Shown: positions 1 to 8,811, counted from the stretch's first letter. The stretch: DNA of 64,000 nucleotides from Bacillus sp. PK3_68 (GCF_003600835.1 NZ_NQYC01000001.1:496001-560000); one strand, 5' to 3'. The notes: generated by a model not told the origin, from the letters alone. A program made the numbers and translations.

Positions 1-272
1 ACTGTATCCTTGATCGTTTGATCTCCAAGCATTTGAATCACATACCCTTCTTTATCAGCGGTGGCTGTTAAGATAGGTACACCTTGCATAGAGGAGATAA
101 ACTTTTCAAAAAAGTGATCGACTACTTGTAAAAACTTTGTATGCTGCAAGCGCTTTTGTTGTAATTCCTTTTCATTTAAGACCTCTTTAAACTCAGGTGT
201 AATAAGAGGATCAAGCCCTCTCTTTTGACATTGGGTTTTTAGGGCATCAAAACAGATGTTCATTTTTTCCAT
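1..272 (-). CDS. Sigma-54-dependent activator, N-terminal part only (runs off the window)
   Basis: This is a partial gene. Reading the minus strand from the ATG at 272 gives about 90 residues before the window ends. A GGGGAT ribosome binding site lies a suitable distance upstream. The segment around VPILTATADKEGYVIQMLGD resembles the sensory region that precedes the AAA+ domain in AcoR-type sigma-54 activators, where a PIxLTDxxGxIL-type motif is usual. The AAA+ and Fis-type domains would lie outside the window, so the assignment rests on this motif alone. The gene is downstream of the aminotransferase on the same strand and may control it, but I found no -24/-12 promoter upstream of that gene. 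Confidence 0.5.
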   Translation of the reverse strand, partial: MEKMNICFDALKTQCQKRGLDPLITPEFKEVLNEKELQQKRLQHTKFLQVVDHFFEKFISSMQGVPILTATADKEGYVIQMLGDQTIKDT

Positions 273-498
273 TATTCTCTATCCCCTAAATGAGTAATAA
301 TTTCTCATACGCTTTTAAGTATAAATTGAGTTTAACAGAAGATGACTCAAAACCGAATAATGGATTTTTCTAAAGTGCTTAAAACTCGGCGTGCGTTGAG
401 CTTTTCTATGTGTTAGACAGCCATTGCAATTCTCCCTCTTTACAGAACCATGAACAGCTGAGTCGATACCATCATAAGAAGGCTAGAAATGGAAAAGT

Positions 499-532
499 CC
501 CAATACAGACTTTTTAGGATGTCCGCATTGGG
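499..532 (-). terminator. Hairpin after the catabolic cluster
   Basis: CCCAAT (499-504) pairs with ATTGGG (527-532), and the stem extends inward with GGAC/GTCT pairing. It lies just past the aminotransferase stop. The T-run that follows on the minus strand is short, so this is a weak or imperfect terminator. Confidence 0.4.
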
Positions 533-554
533 AAAAGTGAGGGGATTTTTATAT

Positions 555-1895
555 TTATGCTTTCAGCTCTTTCATAACAGTTATCAATGACTCATCAATA
601 ATAGAGATAATCGTTTCAATTTCTTCTTTTGTAATACAGAATGGCGGGGCAAAGGCTAGCGTGTCCTGCCCTTCATAAATAATACTTCTTCCTAATAAAT
701 TGCGTTTTAATGCTTCCGCCACTACCTTAGGAGAGACCGGTTCTTTAAATCGTTTGTTCGTTTCTTTATCTTCCACAATTCCAATAGCGCCTAGCAGTCC
801 GATGCCTCTTGCTTCTCCGAGAACATCATGGCGTTGTTCCAGCCACTTAAGCCCTTTTTGCAACTCTTCTCCCATCTCCCGGACATTGCCGATTAAATTT
901 TCCTGTTCAATGATTTCCAAGTTTTTCAAAGCAACAGCACAGCACATTGGATGTCCGCTGTAAGTGTATCCATGCATATACACGCCGTCTGATAATTCAA
1001 TCAACTCCTTTTTGAGCTTCTCTGAAATAATCATTCCTCCAAGTGGGGCATAGCCGCTCGTTATTCCTTTCGCTATACACATCATATCCGGGGTAACACC
1101 GAAATTTTCAATGCCAAAGTTTTTGCCTGTACGGCCAAACCCGGTAATGACTTCATCTGCGATAAAAAGAATATCATTTTGATCACAAAGCTTTCGTACT
1201 TCTTGAAAATAGCCTTCAGGAGGCAAATTCACCCCACCTGATCCCTGAACAGGTTCAGAAATAAACGCAGCGATCGTTTCGGCGCCTTCACGCTCAATAA
1301 GTTCTTTTAATTCATCAATGGAGGAATCCACGTAATAAAAATCTGGAGCTAAAGATGGAAACTCTCTAAATGCTGGCAATCCAGTCGCACTCGTTGCTCC
1401 TACCGATACACCATGATACGATTTTTTTCGAGAGATGATCTTTTTCTTTTTCGACTGTCCTTTTAACTGCCAATAGTAGCGTGCTGTTTTGAAAGCCGTA
1501 TCATTTGCTTCTGACCCGCCTGAAGTAAAGAATGTCATCGTTAAATCCCCCGGTGCCATTTCAGCTATTTTTTCAGACAGTTGAATGACTGGCTCATGAC
1601 TGTTAGTAGCGAATGTAGAACTGAATGCCAGCTTCTTCATCTGCTCCATCGCCGCCTGTCCAAGCTCTTCTCTTCCGTGCCCAATGTTGACATTCCATAA
1701 GGAAGACAAGCTATCAATGACTTTTCTTCCTCTAACATCTTTTAAATAAATGCCTTTCCCTTCGGTAAAAATAAATCCCGGTCCCTCCTCCTGATGCTGC
1801 TTAAGGGAAGATGTCGGATGCAAAAAATGTTTCTTATCAATTGCTGCTAGCTCCTCATATTTTTGTTGTACATTTTCAGTTGTTTGAACAGTCAT
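555..1895 (-). CDS. doeD: Class III aminotransferase, DoeD-like (diaminobutyrate transaminase candidate)
   Basis: A 446-residue PLP-dependent class III aminotransferase. The sequence shows SGGSEAN at residues 125-131, ADEVITGFGRTG with the cofactor-binding Asp near 247, and IAKG with the Schiff-base Lys near 276. A GAGGAGG ribosome binding site precedes the ATG. It is the last gene of the catabolic cluster, 140 bases after the aldehyde dehydrogenase. In ectoine degradation DoeD transaminates L-2,4-diaminobutyrate to aspartate semialdehyde, and the neighbours support that role. The family also uses beta-alanine, GABA, taurine or putrescine, so the substrate is inferred from context rather than seen in the sequence. 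Confidence 0.72.
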   Translation of the reverse strand: MTVQTTENVQQKYEELAAIDKKHFLHPTSSLKQHQEEGPGFIFTEGKGIYLKDVRGRKVIDSLSSLWNVNIGHGREELGQAAMEQMKKLAFSSTFATNSHEPVIQLSEKIAEMAPGDLTMTFFTSGGSEANDTAFKTARYYWQLKGQSKKKKIISRKKSYHGVSVGATSATGLPAFREFPSLAPDFYYVDSSIDELKELIEREGAETIAAFISEPVQGSGGVNLPPEGYFQEVRKLCDQNDILFIADEVITGFGRTGKNFGIENFGVTPDMMCIAKGITSGYAPLGGMIISEKLKKELIELSDGVYMHGYTYSGHPMCCAVALKNLEIIEQENLIGNVREMGEELQKGLKWLEQRHDVLGEARGIGLLGAIGIVEDKETNKRFKEPVSPKVVAEALKRNLLGRSIIYEGQDTLAFAPPFCITKEEIETIISIIDESLITVMKELKA

Positions 1896-2035
1896 TATTG
1901 TTCCTCCTCATAAATTCTTTTCTGATACTTGCGTTTGTTAGATGCTTTCTTATTTGTTGAAAGTAATTGTTTCTGGTTGTTCTGTGACCCTATGTTCGCT
2001 CTCCGATCTTTATTGATCATTTTCTATAGAGAATA

Positions 2036-3487
2036 TTAAATCGTTCGTTTATGTGCGAGTTTAAAACTGACAACCTTTGGTTCTGTCATTTCCTGGATGG
2101 CAAACTTTACTCCTTCCCGTCCGAGACCCGATCCTTTGACTCCTCCAAACGGCATGCCATCAATACGATAATCACTGCTGTCGTTAATCATTAATCCGCC
2201 TACGTTCATCTTCTCAATTGCTTCAAAGGCTTTATCAATATTTTTCGTAAAGATTCCTGCTTGAAGTCCATAGTTCACATGATTGGACTGTTCAATTGCT
2301 GAATGAATATCTGCAACTGGATAAAGCAAAACAACTGGACCGAAAATTTCCTGCTGAGCAATAGTACAGCCGGCTGGCACATCGGTTAAAACCGTCGGCG
2401 AATAAAAAGCCCCTTTACGCTCTCCGCCAACCAATAGCCTTGCTCCTTTAGAAAGCGCCTCGTCTACCCAGCTTTCAACTCTTACAGCTTCTCTCTCATT
2501 AATCATGGGGCCCATATCTGTTGATTCTTTCAGTTTATCCCCTATTCGATAGCGTTTTGTACGCTCAACAAACAATGACTGAAATTCTTCAAACTTCTCC
2601 TTTTCAATATAAATTCGCTGAACGCCAATACAGTTTTGTCCTGCTGCACAGAACGCACCGGAAACCGTAGATTCTACAGCCTGATTGATATCCGCATCTT
2701 TGAGAACAATGACAGGTGAGTTCGAGCCAAGTTCCATACTAAGCTTTTTTAATCCGGCTTTATGAGCAATCGCTTCTCCTGTCTCCAATCCTCCAGTAAA
2801 GGAAACCATTCGGACAGCTGGATGCGTAACTAACGGATCGCCAAGCTCATGGCCGCTGCCAGTAACAACAGAAAGAATTTCACCAGGCAGGCCAGCTGCT
2901 TCAAAAGCTTCAGCGAGCAACAGGGCACTAAGAGGTGTAGCTGTGGCTGGTTTTACGATGATGGCATTTCCAGACGCAATCGCCGGTCCGACTTTATGTG
3001 CGACCAAGTTTAAGGGATCATTAAAAGGAGTGATGGCCGCTACAATGCCAATTGGAAACCGGTAGTAATACCCGACCCGATCTTCACTTCCCTCCGACTG
3101 GTCAAAAGGAATGGTCTCGCCGTTAATTCTTCGTGCTTCTTCTGCACATATTTTCAACGTTTGAATGCATCGCTTTACTTCAGAGCGCGCCTCTCTAATC
3201 GTTTTGCTTCCTTCTGAGGCAATCGTCCTTGCATATTTTTCTTTATGGTCCTCAATATACTGAGCCGCTCGATTCAAAACAGCCATTCTTACATGAACAG
3301 GCATAGCAGCAGCCACTTTCGCCCCGTTTTTTGCCTCTTCTATCGCAAATAACATATCTTCTGCTGTGGCAGCCGGAACACTGCTGATTACTGAATGATC
3401 TTGAGGATTTAACACGTCAATGGTCTTCTCTTTTCCAATCCATTTACCGGCAATAAACATTTTTTGACTGAGCGTTTGTGTCTTCAC
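2036..3487 (-). CDS. doeC: NAD(P)-dependent aldehyde dehydrogenase, DoeC-like
   Basis: A 483-residue member of the aldehyde dehydrogenase superfamily. It has the proton-abstracting Glu in MELGSNSP (residue 252) and the catalytic Cys in GQNCIGVQR (residue 286). ITPFNDPLN near 152-160 is the usual cofactor-side loop. The start is GTG, with GGAAGG about ten bases upstream. It lies 39 bases after the M20 amidohydrolase and is probably in the same transcript. In the ectoine pathway DoeC oxidises aspartate semialdehyde to aspartate, which fits between the deacetylase and transaminase genes. Phosphonoacetaldehyde and sulfolactaldehyde dehydrogenases belong to related branches, so the substrate is inferred from context. 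Confidence 0.72.
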   Translation of the reverse strand: MKTQTLSQKMFIAGKWIGKEKTIDVLNPQDHSVISSVPAATAEDMLFAIEEAKNGAKVAAAMPVHVRMAVLNRAAQYIEDHKEKYARTIASEGSKTIREARSEVKRCIQTLKICAEEARRINGETIPFDQSEGSEDRVGYYYRFPIGIVAAITPFNDPLNLVAHKVGPAIASGNAIIVKPATATPLSALLLAEAFEAAGLPGEILSVVTGSGHELGDPLVTHPAVRMVSFTGGLETGEAIAHKAGLKKLSMELGSNSPVIVLKDADINQAVESTVSGAFCAAGQNCIGVQRIYIEKEKFEEFQSLFVERTKRYRIGDKLKESTDMGPMINEREAVRVESWVDEALSKGARLLVGGERKGAFYSPTVLTDVPAGCTIAQQEIFGPVVLLYPVADIHSAIEQSNHVNYGLQAGIFTKNIDKAFEAIEKMNVGGLMINDSSDYRIDGMPFGGVKGSGLGREGVKFAIQEMTEPKVVSFKLAHKRTI

Positions 3488-3526
3488 CCTTTATCCCGCC
3501 TTCCTAATAAAATAACGAACCGCTCT

Positions 3527-4732
3527 TTACTCCTGCGGCAGCTTTAATAACTTCAGCGCTGCTTCAGAAAGTATAGCTGCCCCCACCGGCAGACAGCGCT
3601 CATCAATATCAAAGATATTCGTATGCAGATCCCTGTTCACTCCGTCAGACAGTGCACACCCTAAAAAGAACATGGCTCCCGGCACTTCTCTCGTCATATA
3701 GCCAAAGTCTTCTCCTCCGAGACCGAACGGCTTTTGTTCCATTCTTATAGACGGGTATAGTTCCTTTGCTGTTACCTTAATGACCTCGTTAATTTTTGAA
3801 TGGTTATTCAACGCCGGCTCTCCCCGTTCAACAGCAAATGTATAACTTCCTCCCAGTGACTCCACGACTTTAAAAGCTGTTTCTATCTCTTCAGCAAGCT
3901 GATCTCTTACTTCAGGAGAGTAGGATCGCAGCGTTCCGGTAATAGCCACTTCCTGTGGGATAATATTGCTGGCTGCTCCCGTATGGATTTCACCAATGCT
4001 GGCCACCGCGGTATCCAAAGCAGAAATGCGTCTCGCACTGATACTATAGAAGTTTTGCAGAACAGAGCCAAGCATCCAAACAGGATCTGTCCCCAGGTGT
4101 GGATAGCCTCCGTGGCCGCCGGTGCCTTTTATCGTCCCGTGAAAAACATCCACATTAGCCATGCTGTATCCATCGTTCACTTGAATGGTTCCTACGGAGT
4201 GCCACGGACACATATGAAGGGCTAAAACAGCGTCCACTCCTTCTAACACACCCTCCTCCATCATTCGGGGAGCTCCAGAAAGGCCTTCTTCGTCCGTTTT
4301 TTCCTCTGCTGGCTGAAAAATAAATTTGACCGTTCCGTGAAAAGAATCTTGTTCTGCTTTTTGGGATAAAAGCCTGGCAGCACCAAGCAGGATGGCCGTG
4401 TGAGCATCGTGTCCGCAAGCATGCATCACCCCTTGGTGGCGGGACCGGAAAGCATGTGCGGTCTTTTCCTCAATGGGCAATGCATCCATGTCCGCACGAA
4501 TGGCGACTGTTTTGCCAGTGCCCTTTGTAAGAGTAGCTACTACCCCTGTGTTGGCCACATTTGTCTGAACTTGTATCCCCTTAAAGCTGTTTAACGTTTC
4601 AGCGACAAACTGAGCTGTTTTATATTCATTGAAGCTGAGTTCTGGATATTGATGAATGTGCCTGCGCCATTCAACTAGCTGCTGACCCATTTCTTCCGCT
4701 TCCTCGGCAAGACTCTTCATTTGCCTCTTCAT
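3527..4732 (-). CDS. M20D-family amidohydrolase, candidate N-acetyl-diaminobutyrate deacetylase
   Basis: A zinc-dependent amidohydrolase of the M20D (hippurate hydrolase/N-acetyl-diaminopimelate deacetylase) group, 401 residues from the preferred ATG at 4732. That ATG follows GGAAGGG; an upstream ATG at 4750 lacks such a site. Visible motifs are RADMDALP, HACGHDAH near residue 104 with the metal-binding Cys/His cluster, FQPAEE with the general-base Glu pair, and ALHMCPW. It sits between eutC and the aldehyde dehydrogenase. In known ectoine clusters the deacetylase DoeB/EutE belongs to the AstE/AspA family, which I do not see here. This M20 enzyme may therefore fill that step. The substrate is inferred. 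Confidence 0.75.
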   Translation of the reverse strand: MKRQMKSLAEEAEEMGQQLVEWRRHIHQYPELSFNEYKTAQFVAETLNSFKGIQVQTNVANTGVVATLTKGTGKTVAIRADMDALPIEEKTAHAFRSRHQGVMHACGHDAHTAILLGAARLLSQKAEQDSFHGTVKFIFQPAEEKTDEEGLSGAPRMMEEGVLEGVDAVLALHMCPWHSVGTIQVNDGYSMANVDVFHGTIKGTGGHGGYPHLGTDPVWMLGSVLQNFYSISARRISALDTAVASIGEIHTGAASNIIPQEVAITGTLRSYSPEVRDQLAEEIETAFKVVESLGGSYTFAVERGEPALNNHSKINEVIKVTAKELYPSIRMEQKPFGLGGEDFGYMTREVPGAMFFLGCALSDGVNRDLHTNIFDIDERCLPVGAAILSEAALKLLKLPQE

Positions 4733-4756
4733 AGGATCCCTTCCAATCACTTCTTT

Positions 4757-5764
4757 TTATATAAAGCTGATCTCTTTTTTATTTTCTATCTTTAATCCCA
4801 GCTTTCCTGAAGCCATTAATCGTTCGTAAGCATACAGAGCAATCGCAGTATCTTGAACACCCGTGCCAGTTAAATCACAAACGGTAATTTCTCGATTATT
4901 TTGTCTGCCATGTGTGTGTGTTGAAGTGATCGTTCCTAGTTCAATTACACAGTTTTCCACGTCACTCATTCCTCTGCTAACAGCATGATGAAGCTCCCCT
5001 AAGCGGAGGCATTGCGATTTCGCATCACAAACTATTCGATCCGCCCGTTGTAAAACGTCTGCCTCCAGCTCTTGTTTATCTTCTGCATCTGAACCCATTG
5101 CTGTAATATGCAAACCTCTGTTTAACCATTCCGCTTGTACAATTGGTTCTTTTGCGGGCGTTGTCGTTACGACTGCTTCGCTGCCTTTTACCACTTCTTC
5201 AGGTGAAGAACATTCGATCACTTTTACATCCAATATGGCTTCCATTTCTTCTTTGAACTTTTTCATATTTAGTTCTGAACGGCCATATACAAGCAATTTT
5301 TTATAATCCCGCACCATTTTAAGCGCTTTCATTTGGTATTTTGCTTGAGCACCTGTTCCAATAACCCCCGCTGTATGGATTGTTTTTTTCGCCAGATACT
5401 TAGCGGCAACTGCTCCTGCTGCTGCTGTACGTACCTCAGTTAAGTAGCCATTATCAAGCAGTAGCGCTTTCGGTTCGCCTGTTTTTGTACTGATTAGCAC
5501 CATAAATCCATTGGCACTGGGCAGGCCCAATTGATCATTATTGAAAAATCCTGACGACACTTTTAACGCAAATAAATCTTTTTGTGCCACATAAGCCGTT
5601 TTCACATCTACTTCACCGTTGTTCTCTTTAATGTCCACCCGCATGATAGGCGGCATTGTCACTTTGTTCATCGCCAGCTCAGTAAACGCTTCTTCCACTG
5701 CGTGAATAGCTTCATTATTTAATTGCACATGAGACCGAATCTCTTTCTCTGTAAAAATAATCAA
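4757..5764 (-). CDS. eutC: EutC, ornithine-cyclodeaminase-like ectoine utilisation protein
   Basis: An ornithine cyclodeaminase/mu-crystallin family protein of about 335 residues. Stretches such as DVKTAYV, the GFF and GLPSANGFMVL region, LLLDNGYLTEVRTAAAGAVAA and the dinucleotide-binding GVIGTGAQA match what I recall of the EutC branch better than true ornithine cyclodeaminases. The ATT-ATT-encoded start MIIFTEKEIR fits the family and is best served by a TTG at 5764, which has AGGGGTGA properly spaced. The GTG at 5773 lies inside that ribosome binding site. EutC works with EutB in converting 5-hydroxyectoine to ectoine. The gene is 12 bases after doeA. Confidence 0.8.
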   Translation of the reverse strand: MIIFTEKEIRSHVQLNNEAIHAVEEAFTELAMNKVTMPPIMRVDIKENNGEVDVKTAYVAQKDLFALKVSSGFFNNDQLGLPSANGFMVLISTKTGEPKALLLDNGYLTEVRTAAAGAVAAKYLAKKTIHTAGVIGTGAQAKYQMKALKMVRDYKKLLVYGRSELNMKKFKEEMEAILDVKVIECSSPEEVVKGSEAVVTTTPAKEPIVQAEWLNRGLHITAMGSDAEDKQELEADVLQRADRIVCDAKSQCLRLGELHHAVSRGMSDVENCVIELGTITSTHTHGRQNNREITVCDLTGTGVQDTAIALYAYERLMASGKLGLKIENKKEISFI

Positions 5765-5776
5765 TGATTTCACCCC

Positions 5777-6976
5777 TCAAGAGCTTGATACGGAAATATT
5801 CGTTTCTTCTTTTATAATTAACTCACGCGGAAAATTAGCTAATACTTCACAGCCATTTTCTGTTACTCTAAATGATTCACTAATTTCAATGCCGTAATCA
5901 TCAAACCAAAGACCTGGAATCAAGTGGAAAGTCATATTCGGCTTTAATACCGTCATATCTCCTTTGCGAATGCTTGCTGTATGCTCCCCCCAGTCAGGAG
6001 GATAATTTAATCCCATGGAGTAGCCGAGCCTTGATTCCTTAATGATGCCATGCTTTGTAATGACCTGATTCCAAGCTCTTTCTAAATCATCACATGTAGC
6101 TCCTGGTTTCACTTTATCCAAAGCAGCATTTAATCCTTCTACCACAATCTTTGATATATCTTGTGCTCGCTTGGTAGGTTGGCCAATTGAAACAGTGCGA
6201 GCGAGCGGTGAGTGATAGCGCTGATGACAGCCTGCCAGTTCAATAATGACCATTTCGTTATTTTTATATTTCTTATCCGACCAGGTAATATGCGGTGTAG
6301 AAGTGTTCTCCCCAGCCGGCAATAGCGGTACGATAGCTGGATAATCACCGCCGTATTCTTCTGTTCCGCTTATTAAGTCTTTATAAATATTGGCAGCCAC
6401 ATCGCACTCCCTCACCCCTTCTTGAATGGAGGAAACGGCTGTGCTCATGCCGATTTCAACAATTTTAGCCGCTCTTTTCATGTATTCTATTTCTCTTTCA
6501 GATTTAACGAGGCGCACATAGTTAACTAGTAGGCTAGCATCGATAAATTGAGCATTAGGAAGGTTTCTCTTCAATCGCTCGTAGGAAAGAGCTGAGAAAT
6601 AATAAGACTCCATTTCTAATCCAATTCGGCGATTAGACTGGCCGATTTGCGTCAAAATCTGGGCAACAAAGTCCATTGGATGTTTGACGGTTGAGTGAAT
6701 ATGATCTTCTGGATAAGGAATAATGTTTTCATCATACAGCCAGGTTGTGGCTTTCGCTCCATTGGCATCCTGCTTTCTCCCGATCCAAATCGGCTGATCC
6801 TCGTCAATGATAACAACCAGCATTTGATCAACATAGAAGGACCACCCGTTATAACCTGATAAGTAATTCATATTGGCCGGGTTTGTTATTAACAATACCT
6901 CGATGCCTTTTTCTAGCATGCTTTTCTTCGTTTGTTCCAATCGGGATTTAAATTCGTTTAAACTAAATGGCAGCAT
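5777..6976 (-). CDS. doeA: Ectoine hydrolase DoeA/EutD (creatinase-like M24 family)
   Basis: A 399-residue M24 (creatinase/aminopeptidase P) fold protein that opens the ectoine ring to N-acetyl-diaminobutyrate. Diagnostic segments are NPANMNYLSGYNGWSFYVDQ near the N-terminus, GGDYPAIVPLLP, ELAGCHQRYHSPLARTV and YPPDWGEHT. At the positions where metal-dependent M24 peptidases carry Asp ligands this protein has Leu/Ala and Pro, which fits a metal-free, creatinase-like chemistry. The ATG at 6976 has AAAGGAGGATC in front. The longer frame to 7018 would cover a cre-like site and is rejected. It is the first gene of the catabolic transcript, which runs doeA, eutC, M20, doeC, doeD. Confidence 0.87.
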   Translation of the reverse strand: MLPFSLNEFKSRLEQTKKSMLEKGIEVLLITNPANMNYLSGYNGWSFYVDQMLVVIIDEDQPIWIGRKQDANGAKATTWLYDENIIPYPEDHIHSTVKHPMDFVAQILTQIGQSNRRIGLEMESYYFSALSYERLKRNLPNAQFIDASLLVNYVRLVKSEREIEYMKRAAKIVEIGMSTAVSSIQEGVRECDVAANIYKDLISGTEEYGGDYPAIVPLLPAGENTSTPHITWSDKKYKNNEMVIIELAGCHQRYHSPLARTVSIGQPTKRAQDISKIVVEGLNAALDKVKPGATCDDLERAWNQVITKHGIIKESRLGYSMGLNYPPDWGEHTASIRKGDMTVLKPNMTFHLIPGLWFDDYGIEISESFRVTENGCEVLANFPRELIIKEETNISVSSS

Positions 6977-7003
6977 GTTGATCCTCCTTTTACTTCTCCT
7001 TAT

Positions 7004-7017
7004 TAACAACGCTTTCA
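7004..7017 (-). promoter_or_regulatory. cre-like CcpA site in the doeA leader
   Basis: TAACAACGCTTTCA matches the cre consensus TGWNANCGNTNWCA at all constrained positions but one (A instead of G at position 2). It lies between the predicted promoter and the doeA start codon, a roadblock position. A perfect cre occupies the equivalent place before the transporter gene at 13506. Confidence 0.5.
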
Positions 7018-7073
7018 TCCTTGAAAATAAATTCGTTTGATAGTGTTAATTATAAAAATCAAGGTGTAGAAAA

Positions 7074-7099
7074 ACATCCGCCAACATGTATGAATTTTC
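7074..7099 (-). promoter_or_regulatory. 26-bp element upstream of doeA, copy 1 (probable regulator box)
   Basis: The block ACATCCGCCAA, two free bases, then TGTATGAATTTTC recurs at 13606-13631 with 24 of 26 identities. Both copies lie upstream of minus-strand genes and about 24 bases before a -10-like hexamer (TATAAT here at 7050-7055). There is no good -35, as expected of an activator-dependent promoter. The adjacent PucR-family regulator is the obvious candidate to bind it. Confidence 0.65.
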
Positions 7100-7131
7100 A
7101 GTTTTTTAATTCAGACAATTTGCCTTACAAA

Positions 7132-7158
7132 AAAGCTGCCCTCTTATAAGGCAGCTTT
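7132..7158 (-). terminator. Terminator of the eutB-regulator unit
   Basis: AAAGCTGCC (7132-7140) pairs with GGCAGCTTT (7150-7158), followed on the minus strand by a T-rich run. The stem overlaps the stop codon of the PucR-like gene and separates it from the doeA promoter. Confidence 0.75.
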
Positions 7159-8811
7159 CACATTTTGTCGGTCGATCACTCCCGTCGACCATACCTTCAC
7201 GCTAAAATCAAGTAAAAAGAGATCATCAGGGTTCACTAGAGATAAACCAGTTAACGATTCGATCTTCCTTAATCTATACAATAGCGACTGGCGATGAAGA
7301 TTTAAATCTCTCGCCGTCTGACTAACATTGCCACTGTTATTGTTGTAGGCGATAAAAGTATTAATCAGATCCATTTCCCGTTTTTCATCATAGTCAACGA
7401 GCGGGGAAACAGTGGAAACCGTAATCTCCTGCACATCCTCGTCTAAAGCTAAGTTGAGCAGCAAACGGTTGATTCTCGTTTCTTCAAAGTGCACCCGTTT
7501 TCCAATGCCTCTTTGACTTCTTCCCATATCTAGAGCGGCCTTCGCTTTTTGAAAGCTGTTATGAAAGCAGTTCACGCCGTCCCGTTGCTTGCCCATTCCC
7601 CAAGAGAAAATAATTCCCGGCAACATGTGGCTCAATCTTCTTTCCACTAAATCAAGAAATTGATTCACCGTATCAGACGATGTTCCATTAGCTGTTTCAA
7701 GAAAAATAATAAACTCTTGCCCTTCACTTGCAAACATAATGTTTCTTTGGACTGCTTCAGCCGCATAAATCATCTCTTCTTTAATATGGATTTTCATCTT
7801 CTCAAACCAATTGCGGTTTGTATCTGGGGTAAATAATTCGTTTAGGTTTTCTGGCAATCCAACGATGCACTCGTATGGGAGATCGAGGTTAAAAGAGAAC
7901 CGCTCTGTTCGACTCAGCAAATATTCTTCGGTCATTTTCTCTCCTCTTGCCAAGCTGAGAATAAATTCATATTGAGCGTCCGTTTCTGATTCTATTACAG
8001 CGCTATTACGAGAAAACCACAGAGCCAGTGCTACAGTAGCATGTTCAATGATATGCATAGCCATTTGGCTGAAGTAAGAGTCAGCTGTCGATAAAACAAA
8101 TAAATCCCCTTCATGGTTCCCATTCGTTTGTATCACTAAATGAAACAGTTGTTCATTGCCACTTACCAGCTTTCTCATTTTTGCGTGCAACGGATGATGA
8201 AGGTCATACTGGCTTTCTGTTCGGTTTAATTGGTTCCACAAAGAAAATACACGGGCAGGAGTAGCTCTGCCACTAATCGCCTCGCCTTTACGGTTGCAAA
8301 TTAAAATGGGGTAATTCAATTGTTCTTCAATGTAAGTCGCTAAATGATCCAATGGTTTTTCTTCTAATATCATTTGAATGAGATGATGATGAATATCTTT
8401 TGAATGATTCAATTCAGTCTGCTTTAACTGATTCAACTTGCTCATCACTTCGTGAACAATATCAGCAAAGCGGATTTCCCAGGGGATATCGATCAGGATG
8501 AATTGTCTCTGCTCAGCAAACTGGACCACTTCCTCCGGGATATCAAACACATACCTTCCCGTTGCGATGGCTAATGCAGAGGCTCCCGAGTCATACACGT
8601 CTTTTACAAATTCCAGTAATAAATCCACATTTTCATGACATCCAATTCCGGTGCTTAGGACAAATTCATTTTTTCTTACAAAGTTTTCGACTGGACTTTC
8701 AATAACAGATACCCATTCAACCGTTTTATTAGTCAATGTTTCTTTTCCCGTTTTTACTCTTGCTGTTTTTAATAATTGGAGTTGTGTAATTTCTTTAACG
8801 GTCAAAAGCAT
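7144..8811 (-). CDS. PucR-family transcriptional regulator of the ectoine cluster
   Basis: A 555-residue PucR-type regulator. Residues 1-125 form the N-terminal PucR domain (MLLTVKEITQL to the IDIPWEIRFADIV segment). A long middle region follows. The C-terminal 50 residues form the PucR helix-turn-helix (NNNSGNVSQTARDLNLHRQS, then LLYRLRKIESLTG). A GGGAGAG ribosome binding site precedes the ATG. It lies 56 bases after eutB and ends in its own terminator just upstream of the doeA promoter. Proteobacterial ectoine catabolism is controlled by the unrelated MocR-type EnuR, so a PucR protein here would be a different solution. The effector is unknown; an ectoine-derived intermediate is my inference. 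Confidence 0.83.
   Translation of the reverse strand: MLLTVKEITQLQLLKTARVKTGKETLTNKTVEWVSVIESPVENFVRKNEFVLSTGIGCHENVDLLLEFVKDVYDSGASALAIATGRYVFDIPEEVVQFAEQRQFILIDIPWEIRFADIVHEVMSKLNQLKQTELNHSKDIHHHLIQMILEEKPLDHLATYIEEQLNYPILICNRKGEAISGRATPARVFSLWNQLNRTESQYDLHHPLHAKMRKLVSGNEQLFHLVIQTNGNHEGDLFVLSTADSYFSQMAMHIIEHATVALALWFSRNSAVIESETDAQYEFILSLARGEKMTEEYLLSRTERFSFNLDLPYECIVGLPENLNELFTPDTNRNWFEKMKIHIKEEMIYAAEAVQRNIMFASEGQEFIIFLETANGTSSDTVNQFLDLVERRLSHMLPGIIFSWGMGKQRDGVNCFHNSFQKAKAALDMGRSQRGIGKRVHFEETRINRLLLNLALDEDVQEITVSTVSPLVDYDEKREMDLINTFIAYNNNSGNVSQTARDLNLHRQSLLYRLRKIESLTGLSLVNPDDLFLLDFSVKVWSTGVIDRQNVKAAL

Noticed and set aside
1896-2035. Sigma-54 (-24/-12) promoter before the aminotransferase
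   Set aside because: No GG...GC pair with 10-base spacing could be found on the minus strand, in spite of the nearby sigma-54 activator.
4155-4594. Frames on the other strand or frame inside the M20 gene
   Set aside because: They are shadows of the well-supported M20 coding frame. The same holds for similar short frames inside other genes.
6977-7018. N-terminal extension of the doeA frame to 7018
   Set aside because: The ATG at 6976 has AAAGGAGGATC in front. The extension covers a cre-like operator and adds basic residues not seen in DoeA.
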